DNA of 5,581 bases from Promethearchaeia archaeon (lineage in GTDB: Archaea; Asgardarchaeota; Lokiarchaeia; Sigyniarchaeales; SOKP01): NCBI GenBank assembly GCA_029856445.1, contig JAHQWY010000251.1, forward strand, positions 1 through 5,581. The letters run 5' to 3'. A program made the translations under genes and the position numbers. Below, one piece after another: positions 1 through 5,581 of this stretch. Positions within the stretch are counted from its first letter, which is position 1. The number at the start of each line of letters is the position of its first letter. The notes under the pieces are model-generated. The model saw only the letters and a program-made list of their open reading frames with translations. It searched no databases and was not told the origin of the DNA.

Positions 1-1120
1 CTTTTGGAAAAATTTCTCTAGCCATTTGAGCTTGAGCAAGCTCATATAAAAATCCATTCTCTAATTCAGGATTCATTTCAAAAGCATGTCCTAAACCCGT
101 TTGTTCTTCTTTCAATCCAGCAAGTAAAGCAAACTGCTCATTAATAAATTCAGAAGCAAGAACAGTATGAGCTGCTTCAAAGGCATCCGCAGTAGTTAAA
201 TAATTATCTTCACCAGTATTAATAATAACACCCGCATAAGCATTTATCATCCTTGAGAAGTACTGATCAACTATAGTTCTTTTCATATTAATATCTCGAA
301 AAAGAATCCCGTAAAGAGCATCATTAAGCATCATATCGAGCCTTTCAAATGCGCCCATTGCAGCAATTTCAGGCATACATAAACCAGAGCAATAATTAGT
401 TAACCTTATATATCTCCCTAATTCTTCACTTACTTCATCTAAGGCTTGTCTCATTAAACGAAAATTTTCTTGAGTAGCATACGTACCTCCAAAACCTTCA
501 GTCGTTGCACCATAAGGCACATAATCTAATAGGCTTTGAACAGTAGACCTTATAACTGCAATAACATCAGCACCCTGTCTAGCTGCTGCTTGAGCTTGGA
601 TAATATCTTCATAAATATTTCCTGTTGCTACAATAACATAAATAAGAGGTCCCTTTTTATCACTATATTTTTCTAGTAATTGATCCCGCACTTTCCTTTT
701 TTGAGTGATATGTAATAATTTTTCTTGAACGATTATATTTGCGGTTGCTTTAATCTCTGAAATGTCTTTTAAAGGAAGGCTAGTTAGGTCTAATTGTTCT
801 TTTGACACTTTTTCTGCAATTTCTTGAGGTGAAAGATCCGTATGTAATATTGCATTTCCTATATAAAGAGCAGCACCAATCCCTAATTTATCCCCTTTTA
901 TAATATTATCCACTATTACATTCGGTAATGGTACATCGAATTCATCTACACCATCAATACCAAATAATCTACAGACTGTTCTTTCAATGGTAGTAGTTGT
1001 ATGTTGATCTATAAAATTTTGGGTGTCTAAAGCAATCAACTTTGCTGTTTCTCTTGCTTTTTCTACAATTGAAAAATCTAAATTTAACTTACTTGTTTGT
1101 ATTACTTCTTTTTCTTTCAT
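1..1120 (-). CDS. kamD: Lysine 5,6-aminomutase alpha subunit, partial (3' end beyond left edge)
   Basis: Large subunit of adenosylcobalamin- and PLP-dependent D-lysine/L-beta-lysine 5,6-aminomutase, which moves the terminal amino group of beta-lysine to C5 and gives 3,5-diaminohexanoate. The first 373 codons are present; the family is about 516 residues, so roughly 140 are cut off. The ATG at 1120-1118 follows a degenerate Shine-Dalgarno, AAAGAAG, eight bases upstream. The TIM-barrel core is clear, with EGFGGTYATQENFR (208-221), NYCSGLCMPEIAAMGA (242-257) and NTGEDNYLTTADA (301-313). From memory of the C. sticklandii structure, Arg184, Ser189, Ser238, Tyr263, Arg268 and Asp298 contact PLP or substrate. 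They correspond here to Arg191, Ser196, Ser245, Tyr270, Arg275 and Asp305, all at an offset of +7, so this subunit looks catalytically intact. It lies 34 bases after kamB, in the same operon. The beta subunit KamE, which carries the B12 domain and PLP lysine, should follow to the left of the window. Confidence 0.97.
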   Translation of the reverse strand, partial: MKEKEVIQTSKLNLDFSIVEKARETAKLIALDTQNFIDQHTTTTIERTVCRLFGIDGVDEFDVPLPNVIVDNIIKGDKLGIGAALYIGNAILHTDLSPQEIAEKVSKEQLDLTSLPLKDISEIKATANIIVQEKLLHITQKRKVRDQLLEKYSDKKGPLIYVIVATGNIYEDIIQAQAAARQGADVIAVIRSTVQSLLDYVPYGATTEGFGGTYATQENFRLMRQALDEVSEELGRYIRLTNYCSGLCMPEIAAMGAFERLDMMLNDALYGILFRDINMKRTIVDQYFSRMINAYAGVIINTGEDNYLTTADAFEAAHTVLASEFINEQFALLAGLKEEQTGLGHAFEMNPELENGFLYELAQAQMAREIFPK

Positions 1121-1154
1121 TTTTTTCACTTCTTTAAATATTTATTTTGAAATT

Positions 1155-2189
1155 TTAATCATTAACTCCAAGGTTATAAACAGGAATTTCTAATTTCTCC
1201 TGGAGTAAACTTAAAAATTTATTTTTATCAAAATTGTATCCATTCGGGGATGTTGGGTTTATTGTAATGGCAATGATATTTATAGGGTTTAAAACCTTCA
1301 AAATACCACCCTTTTTGAGAAATTTTTTAGTTGTCCTCTGGCTTAAAAATAATTTTGTACCGTCTTCAACTAAAAAAGTAATTCCTTTATACTTTTGGGT
1401 GGATTTCATCAAATCTTCTAATAATTTATCAGTTATAGCACCCTTTATTATAACATATTGAGAATCTTCATCTAAATTTGTACCAATCTCTTTCGCAGCA
1501 TCTAAAGCTGTGACTACATTTAATGAATGTACCTCGTAATTTTTATCAACAATACTCACTTTAGATTCTTTTAAGATAATTTCTGAGAGGTTTCTTATTC
1601 TTTTGTTTTTTTCTGACTCTAAATTCAATAGATTAATTGTATGAGTTGTTAAATCAATAACTTCTTTCATATTTCTTGATACAGAAGCACCTGTTGAGAG
1701 TATAGTAGCGTCTGAAATTAAAGGTGTAGCATATGATCTCCTATCAAATGCACCATCCACTAAAATTAAATCACAACCTAAGCTTCTCAATTCAGAGCAA
1801 ATTACTAATAACTGCCTATTTATAGAAGGTCCAGCTAATTCAATATATCCTTCACTTAACACCTTTACAATCATAACCTCGCCCAAAGGAGTATTGAATC
1901 CTGACTTTTTAATAATTTCATATTCGATTTTACTTTCTTCAAGACATTGGAGGGCTGTAACTACAAAAGTTCCTTTTTTCACATATATTTGAGGTTTAGG
2001 TAATTCAGTAATAACATCATACTTTTCACCATCTCTCCCTATCGAGGTAAGACCTAATGTAATTTGCTCCCCGATATTTCTGATAATATAGTTTAGAGTG
2101 GTAGTTTTACTCACATTTTTAGCAAGTCCAATTATTGAGATAATTTTATGATGGTCAATCCTATTCATAACTTCAGATAAAAAGTCCAT
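1155..2189 (-). CDS. kamB: KamB, lysine 5,6-aminomutase reactivase subunit (P-loop protein)
   Basis: A 344-residue soluble protein of the KamB type, found beside kamD/kamE in lysine-fermentation operons and annotated as part of the system that reactivates the B12-dependent lysine 5,6-aminomutase, together with the MutS-like ATPase KamC. That role is family annotation; no catalytic function can be read from the sequence alone. Visible features are an N-terminal P-loop, GLAKNVSKTTTLNY (21-34), the segment TSIGRDGEKYD (48-58), which may be a switch region, and a Walker-B-like strand LILVDGAFDRR (141-151). The C-terminal half (about 200-344) has no motif I recognise. Oddly, the usual second Gly of Walker A is Ser27 (codon AGT). 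The ATG at 2189 has only a poor ribosome site, with GGCGAG three bases upstream. Met8 (2168-2166) is an alternative start and would still keep the P-loop. The gene sits 89 bases after kamA and 34 before kamD, with no kamC between. Confidence 0.85.
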   Translation of the reverse strand: MDFLSEVMNRIDHHKIISIIGLAKNVSKTTTLNYIIRNIGEQITLGLTSIGRDGEKYDVITELPKPQIYVKKGTFVVTALQCLEESKIEYEIIKKSGFNTPLGEVMIVKVLSEGYIELAGPSINRQLLVICSELRSLGCDLILVDGAFDRRSYATPLISDATILSTGASVSRNMKEVIDLTTHTINLLNLESEKNKRIRNLSEIILKESKVSIVDKNYEVHSLNVVTALDAAKEIGTNLDEDSQYVIIKGAITDKLLEDLMKSTQKYKGITFLVEDGTKLFLSQRTTKKFLKKGGILKVLNPINIIAITINPTSPNGYNFDKNKFLSLLQEKLEIPVYNLGVND

Positions 2190-2278
2190 TTTCTCGCCAA
2201 AAAAATATTATCCTCAATAATAACTGATATAGATTTTAATTATTAAATTTTGAATAAAATTTATACATATTAGGCTAA
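2190..2278 (-). other. kamA-kamB intergenic gap, AT-rich
   Basis: This 89-base gap is one of the two longest in the operon and is almost entirely A and T. Read on the minus strand, it holds TATAAATTTT soon after the kamA stop. Just before kamB there is a six-base-pair, all-AT inverted repeat (2206-2211 with 2217-2222) followed by seven T. Neither a convincing -35/-10 pair nor a GC-bearing terminator is present. It could hold an internal promoter or a processing site, but the composition alone explains most of what is seen. Confidence 0.3.
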
Positions 2279-3517
2279 CTATTTAGTTAGTTTTTTTCTA
2301 CGAGATTTTCTTAGGAGATCCTCAGGTTCAATTGTAATTTTTTGACCGCTTAGTAAGGCACTGACTCCTATTTGTTTTTCACAATCCTCACAATGGCAAT
2401 TTGGAAAATAATCGTCTGGTTCCTCATATGTTGTTATAACTCCTTCGAAATTTCTTAATACGACTCGAGTATTTCCTTGAGAGATAGTGTAATCTGGCAT
2501 TACTGGAATTTTTCCACCACCCCCAGGAGCATCAACAACGAAAGTTGGAACACACAATCCCGAAGTATGACCTCTCAAACCTTCAATAATTTCAATCCCT
2601 TGGGCTACACTGGTTCTAAAATGCCCGAGCCCTAAGGATAGATCACATTGATAAACATAATAAGGTCTTACCCTGATCTTTACTAATCCATGCACCAATC
2701 TTTTCATTACATGAATACAATCATTTATTCCTCTTAATAGAACCGACTGGTTCCCAAGGGGAATCCCCGTATCAGCTAACATTGCACATGCTCTTGTAGA
2801 ATCCTCTGTAATTTCATTTGGATGATTAAAGTGAGTATTAAACCAGAGAGGATGATATTTTTTTAGCATTTCACATAAATCTGAGGTGATTCGGAATGGA
2901 TTTGTCACTGGTGCTCTAGATCCAATACGTATTATTTCTACATGAGGAATTTCTCTTAATTTAATTAAAATTTCTTCCATTAACTTGTCAGATATTAATA
3001 ATGCGTCACCACCAGATAAAAGTACATCCCTAATAGAAGGTGTTTTTCTGATATAATCTATACATTCATCTATTTGAGATTGTGGTGGGGCCATATCGTG
3101 ATGTCCGGCGAATCTTCTTCTTGTACAATGTCTGCAATACATCGAACAATTTTCAGTTACTAAAAACAATACTCTATCTGGATAACGATGAGTTAAACCT
3201 TCCACAGGTGAATCAACATCCTCACTAAGAGGATCTTCAAGATCACCTGTATATCTTTCTAACTCGTGAATTGTTGGAATTGATTGCTTTCTAATAGGAT
3301 CATATGGATCATTGGGATCGATTAATGATAAGTAGTAGGGTGTAATTGCCATTCTGTATTCTTGTAGAATTCTTGGATCATCTTCTTCCTTGGTTAATTT
3401 AATATACTTTTTAAGTTCTTCCAAGGTAGTTATCCTATTTCTAACTTGCCACTTCCAATCATGCCAGTCCTCATCACTAACATGAGAGAAAATTTCTTTT
3501 CGTCTATTAACTTTCAT
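2279..3517 (-). CDS. kamA: L-lysine 2,3-aminomutase (radical SAM)
   Basis: Converts L-lysine to L-beta-lysine, the first step of lysine fermentation, using a [4Fe-4S] cluster, SAM and PLP. At 412 residues it has the family's normal length (about 416 in C. subterminale). The radical-SAM cysteines are C124, C128 and C131 in CSMYCRHC. The SGGDALL motif is at 168-174. K336 in PGGGGK (331-336) is the PLP lysine. D292 (QCDLSLG) and D329 (VVDAPG) match the aspartates that bind the substrate epsilon-amine, which favours lysine over glutamate 2,3-aminomutase. C267, C374, C376 and C379 match the structural zinc ligands. All positions are offset by -1 from the C. subterminale enzyme. The N-terminus, MKVNRRKEIF, aligns with the family start, supporting the ATG at 3517-3515 even though no Shine-Dalgarno precedes it. 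The stop is TAG. AblA of beta-lysine osmolyte pathways is the same enzyme family, but the kdd, kamB and kamD neighbours point to catabolism. Confidence 0.98.
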   Translation of the reverse strand: MKVNRRKEIFSHVSDEDWHDWKWQVRNRITTLEELKKYIKLTKEEDDPRILQEYRMAITPYYLSLIDPNDPYDPIRKQSIPTIHELERYTGDLEDPLSEDVDSPVEGLTHRYPDRVLFLVTENCSMYCRHCTRRRFAGHHDMAPPQSQIDECIDYIRKTPSIRDVLLSGGDALLISDKLMEEILIKLREIPHVEIIRIGSRAPVTNPFRITSDLCEMLKKYHPLWFNTHFNHPNEITEDSTRACAMLADTGIPLGNQSVLLRGINDCIHVMKRLVHGLVKIRVRPYYVYQCDLSLGLGHFRTSVAQGIEIIEGLRGHTSGLCVPTFVVDAPGGGGKIPVMPDYTISQGNTRVVLRNFEGVITTYEEPDDYFPNCHCEDCEKQIGVSALLSGQKITIEPEDLLRKSRRKKLTK

Positions 3518-3603
3518 AATAATAAAATTAAACTCTAATTCAAATCTAATTAAAATCTAGGAATCATGAACTAAAAATTTTGTTTTATTTGATGATTTTG
3601 CTA
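3518..3603 (-). promoter_or_regulatory. kamA leader region without Shine-Dalgarno
   Basis: The 86 bases between the kdd stop and the kamA ATG are very AT-rich. The last 15 bases before the ATG are TTTAATTTTATTATT on the coding strand and contain no purine-rich ribosome site; the nearest AGAG lies beyond that, too far away. The region also contains a short 11-base tandem repeat (3534-3558). The length and the missing ribosome site would fit a separate promoter with a leaderless or short-leader transcript, or A/U-rich-leader initiation. I see no clear -10/-35 pair, so the regulatory assignment is tentative. Confidence 0.3.
3534..3558. repeat. 11-base tandem near-repeat upstream of kamA
   Basis: On the plus strand, TCTAATTCAAA (3534-3544) is followed directly by TCTAATTAAAA (3545-3555) and then TCT (3556-3558). 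The two full units differ at one position. A period of 11 bases, close to one helical turn, would place the A/T runs on one face of the DNA. That could mean intrinsic bending or a repeated protein site, but in such AT-rich sequence it may be chance. Confidence 0.4.
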
Positions 3604-4647
3604 TTACTTATTTACATATTTCTCTTCAAATATTTTCCTTAAAATATTCGATTCTCGTATTAAATCTAGTGCTATTTGATCATGGTTTTTTGTGTATCCA
3701 TTACCTATAATCATAGATACATCTTTTCCTACACCTTCTGCTCCAAGTGCAGCATTAGTGAAGCTTGTAGCCATGGAGAAAAAATATACAATCCCTCCAT
3801 CTCTAACAGGAAGAATGCAAGACAATTCTGTATTAGGAATACTTAAGCAATTAATTGAAACGTCAACTTCATTTCCATTATTTACTTCTAGAGTCTTCTT
3901 TAATACATCTGTAGGTTCATACACATCTGCAATTATGACTTCATGACAAAAATCAGTATTACGTAAAAAAGCCGCTCTTTTCTCATTTCTCGCTTGACCG
4001 ATAACTTTTCCCTTTTTACCAACAAGTTTCTTAGCAACATAAGAACACATTAAACCCGATTTACCTGTCGCACCTAAGATTAAAACGGTATTCTCTGGCT
4101 TTACCAGTCTTTGAACTTGAGCTGGAGCTCCTGCAACATCTAATACTGCTAATGCTAATGTGTCCTCCATATCTTCAGGAAGTTTAGCATAAATCCCACT
4201 TTCAAAAAGAATCGCTTTTCCTTCAATTTCAACTCTATCGATATTTGGGTCAACTTTTAAAATTTTATCAATTCTCAGTGGCGTTAAAGAAAGTGAAACT
4301 AATGTAGCAATCTTGTCTCCTTCTTTCAATTTAACTTTACTCTTCAAAGAATCTCCTATTTTCTGCACTTTCCCAATAAGCATACCCCCAGAACCAGTAA
4401 CAGGATTTTGCATTTTACCTCTTTCTTTTACAATTTCCATTATCTTTACTTTGACCTTTTCAATATCTCCTTTCGCTTCTTCTTTGAGTTGTGTAAAGCT
4501 TGCAGAATCAATATTGAGGTAGTTTACGTCTATTAAAATTTCATTATCAAAAATCTCCATATTGTTTGATATTTTTAATGCTGGTTGTGGAAGTGCTCCT
4601 TGAGGTTCAATAACTCTATGAGTTCCATACTTATTTCCTTTTCTCAT
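3604..4647 (-). CDS. kdd: L-erythro-3,5-diaminohexanoate dehydrogenase
   Basis: NAD(P)-dependent oxidative deamination of 3,5-diaminohexanoate to 5-amino-3-oxohexanoate with release of ammonia, the step between KamDE and Kce. At 347 residues it has the family length. The N-terminal signature includes KYGTHRVIEP (6-15), LPQPALKISN (19-28) and LNIDSASFTQ (44-53), followed by MQNPVTGSGGM (79-89) and ATLVSLSLTPL (114-124). The nucleotide-binding loop is VLILGATGKSG (188-198), which follows the family segment LDVAGAPAQV (169-178). FFSMATSFTNAALGAEGVGKD (289-309) is typical of Kdd rather than of other medium-chain dehydrogenases. The ATG at 4647-4645 has a textbook ribosome site, the best in the window. 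The gene starts 37 bases after the methyltransferase and ends 86 before kamA. No key segment appears to be missing. Confidence 0.96.
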   Translation of the reverse strand: MRKGNKYGTHRVIEPQGALPQPALKISNNMEIFDNEILIDVNYLNIDSASFTQLKEEAKGDIEKVKVKIMEIVKERGKMQNPVTGSGGMLIGKVQKIGDSLKSKVKLKEGDKIATLVSLSLTPLRIDKILKVDPNIDRVEIEGKAILFESGIYAKLPEDMEDTLALAVLDVAGAPAQVQRLVKPENTVLILGATGKSGLMCSYVAKKLVGKKGKVIGQARNEKRAAFLRNTDFCHEVIIADVYEPTDVLKKTLEVNNGNEVDVSINCLSIPNTELSCILPVRDGGIVYFFSMATSFTNAALGAEGVGKDVSMIIGNGYTKNHDQIALDLIRESNILRKIFEEKYVNK

Positions 4648-4653
4648 AATTTT

Positions 4654-4660
4654 CTCCTTT
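4654..4660 (-). promoter_or_regulatory. kdd ribosome binding site
   Basis: On the coding strand AAAGGAG lies six bases before the kdd ATG. It is the only near-perfect Shine-Dalgarno in the window and fixes the kdd start. It also shows that this host uses anti-Shine-Dalgarno pairing at least for some genes. Confidence 0.85.
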
Positions 4661-4684
4661 TTCCATCTTTAATTTTTATAACTT

Positions 4685-5392
4685 TTAAGAATCTATACCT
4701 ATATACAATCCTCTTCCTTTCATTAATCCATCCTTTAAAAATTCTGCTTTAAAACCAACATTATTCATTATTTCTAAGAACTTATCGATCTCAAAAAGTC
4801 CTAATTCATGTCTATCAACAAAATATTCAACATCTTTATTTTTTTCGACAATTAAATAATGCATTTCCATAACTGAAAGATCTTTATCTCGTGCAGTCGT
4901 ATTTAATCTGGCAATTTTAATGTCTTCTCCATCATAAGTTGTCATACTAGGGAGTCCTACCATGTAACCAGATTTAGTAAACCATGGTTCAATTATTACA
5001 AGGCCTCCTACTTTTAAATGCTTCTTAAAATTCATGATTGTCTTTTCTAAATTATCATAGGATTTTACATAACCAATTGAACTAAATAGGCAAGTTATTA
5101 TATCAAATTGATCATTTAAATCGAAGCTCACCATATCTGCTGTTTTGAAATCTACATCCACAATATTTTTTTTCGCAATATTTATCATCTCTTCATTCAA
5201 ATCAATACCCGTACAGTGATACTTCTCTTTAAGAGATTCTAGATGTTTTCCTGTTCCACATGCTACATCAAGTAATTTATTTCCATCAGATTTTTTATAT
5301 TTTTTAATTAAATTTTTGATTTTATCGGTTTCTTTTCCGTAATCTTTCCAAGAATATATTAAGTCATAATATTTTGCTAATTCTTTATACAT
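4685..5392 (-). CDS. Class I SAM-dependent methyltransferase, TylM1/DesVI-like (N-methyltransferase?)
   Basis: A 235-residue soluble Rossmann-fold methyltransferase. SAM-binding motif I is LLDVACGTGKH (40-50). The ribose-binding acidic residue is D65 in GIDLN, and D86 lies in the next motif. DIITCLFSSIGY (97-108), EPWF (135-138), MEMHYL (175-180) and GRGLYIG (226-232) resemble the TylM1/DesVI group, which N,N-dimethylates 3-amino sugars. N-methylation is therefore the best guess, but the substrate is unknown. No sugar-biosynthesis genes are nearby. It lies 30 bases after kce and 37 before kdd, co-directional with both, so it is probably co-transcribed with the lysine pathway. Beta-lysine, 3,5-diaminohexanoate or 3-aminobutyrate are conceivable substrates, by inference only. 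A TTG start at 5401 would add three residues. The ATG at 5392 is preferred because MYKELAKYYDLIY matches the usual family N-terminus and the TTG has no room for a ribosome site. The protein is lysine-rich (about 13%) with few arginines, in line with the low GC. Confidence 0.85.
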   Translation of the reverse strand: MYKELAKYYDLIYSWKDYGKETDKIKNLIKKYKKSDGNKLLDVACGTGKHLESLKEKYHCTGIDLNEEMINIAKKNIVDVDFKTADMVSFDLNDQFDIITCLFSSIGYVKSYDNLEKTIMNFKKHLKVGGLVIIEPWFTKSGYMVGLPSMTTYDGEDIKIARLNTTARDKDLSVMEMHYLIVEKNKDVEYFVDRHELGLFEIDKFLEIMNNVGFKAEFLKDGLMKGRGLYIGIDS

Positions 5393-5422
5393 AATTATCA
5401 ACTTTAGAAATTTTTTATATGA

Positions 5423-5581
5423 TTATAATATACCAAGAATTTTTCGAGCTTCATTCGGAGTTGCAATACCTCTCCCAAATTCATCCGCAATTCCAACAGC
5501 CTTCTCTACTAACTCTCCATTGGATTTAGCTAATACACCTTTGGATAAATACACATTGTCTTCAAAACCAACTCTTGCGTG
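5423..5581 (-). CDS. kce: 3-keto-5-aminohexanoate cleavage enzyme, partial (5' end beyond right edge)
   Basis: The C-terminal 52 residues of Kce, a zinc-dependent BKACE (DUF849) enzyme that condenses 5-amino-3-oxohexanoate with acetyl-CoA and splits it to acetoacetate and 3-aminobutyryl-CoA. The visible part begins HARVGFEDNVYLSKG (residues 1-15 of the fragment), matching the conserved HVRVGxEDN segment of the family. It ends with the typical helix containing GRGIATPNEARKILG before a TAA at 5425-5423. The full protein is about 275 residues, so about four fifths lie outside the window, including the catalytic and most zinc-binding residues. Assignment as Kce rather than another BKACE member rests on the adjoining kdd and kam genes. 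It is the first gene transcribed in this window. Confidence 0.9.
   Translation of the reverse strand, partial: HARVGFEDNVYLSKGVLAKSNGELVEKAVGIADEFGRGIATPNEARKILGIL

Noticed and set aside
1234..1461. Plus-strand open frame of 75 codons.
   Set aside because: It lies wholly inside kamB on the opposite strand, has no ribosome site and resembles no known protein. It is a shadow of the real gene, as are the plus-strand frames at 3692-3946 and 4313-4522 inside kdd.
2199..2222. Hairpin followed by a T-run before kamB, resembling a Rho-independent terminator on the minus strand.
   Set aside because: The stem is only six base pairs and all A-T, and it lies within 20 bases of the kamB start inside a co-directional operon. 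It is too weak to call a terminator.
2279..3517. Possibility that the aminomutase acts on glutamate or makes an osmolyte (AblA-type).
   Set aside because: Both aspartates that bind the lysine side-chain amine are present (D292, D329). The neighbours are kdd, kamB and kamD rather than the acetyltransferase gene ablB.
5393..5401. TTG start for the methyltransferase, three residues upstream.
   Set aside because: The ATG at 5392 matches the family N-terminus, and the TTG directly abuts the only AAAG-like sequence, leaving no spacing for a ribosome site.
1..5581. CRISPR array, tRNA/rRNA genes, insertion sequences or phage genes.
   Set aside because: No regularly spaced repeats, structured RNA signatures, transposase frames or terminal inverted repeats were seen. 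The window is nearly filled by six co-directional metabolic genes.

Overview
The window is a block of an anaerobic lysine-fermentation operon. Every gene is on the minus strand, so transcription runs from the right edge to the left edge. In transcription order the genes are kce (C-terminal end only), a class I SAM-dependent N-methyltransferase, kdd, kamA, kamB and kamD (cut by the left edge). Together they encode most of the 3-keto-5-aminohexanoate route. KamA turns L-lysine into L-beta-lysine. KamD, with KamE expected just beyond the left edge, moves the terminal amino group to give 3,5-diaminohexanoate. Kdd oxidises that to 5-amino-3-oxohexanoate. Kce exchanges an acetyl unit with acetyl-CoA to give acetoacetate and 3-aminobutyryl-CoA. 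KamB belongs to the reactivation machinery of the B12-dependent KamDE enzyme.

The calls are strong because the diagnostic residues are visible. KamA has its radical-SAM cysteines, PLP lysine, both substrate-binding aspartates and the zinc cysteines, all shifted by one residue from the Clostridium subterminale enzyme. KamD has the PLP- and substrate-contacting residues known from the Clostridium sticklandii structure, all shifted by seven.

The organism is a low-GC, AT- and Lys/Ile/Asn-rich anaerobe that lives on amino acids. The gene set fits Fusobacteria, Clostridia, Cloacimonadota and similar groups. Shine-Dalgarno use is mixed: kdd has a textbook site and kamA has none. I therefore cannot fix the phylum, and an archaeal host is not excluded.

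Coding density is high. The gaps, from right to left, are 30, 37, 86, 89 and 34 bases, so no gene-free stretch exceeds 300 bases. The two longest gaps flank kamA and are very AT-rich; an internal promoter there is possible but unproven.

Three things depart from the textbook cluster. A TylM1/DesVI-like N-methyltransferase sits between kce and kdd. The MutS-like ATPase gene kamC is missing from its usual place between kamB and kamD. The KamB P-loop carries Ser where the Walker A consensus has Gly.
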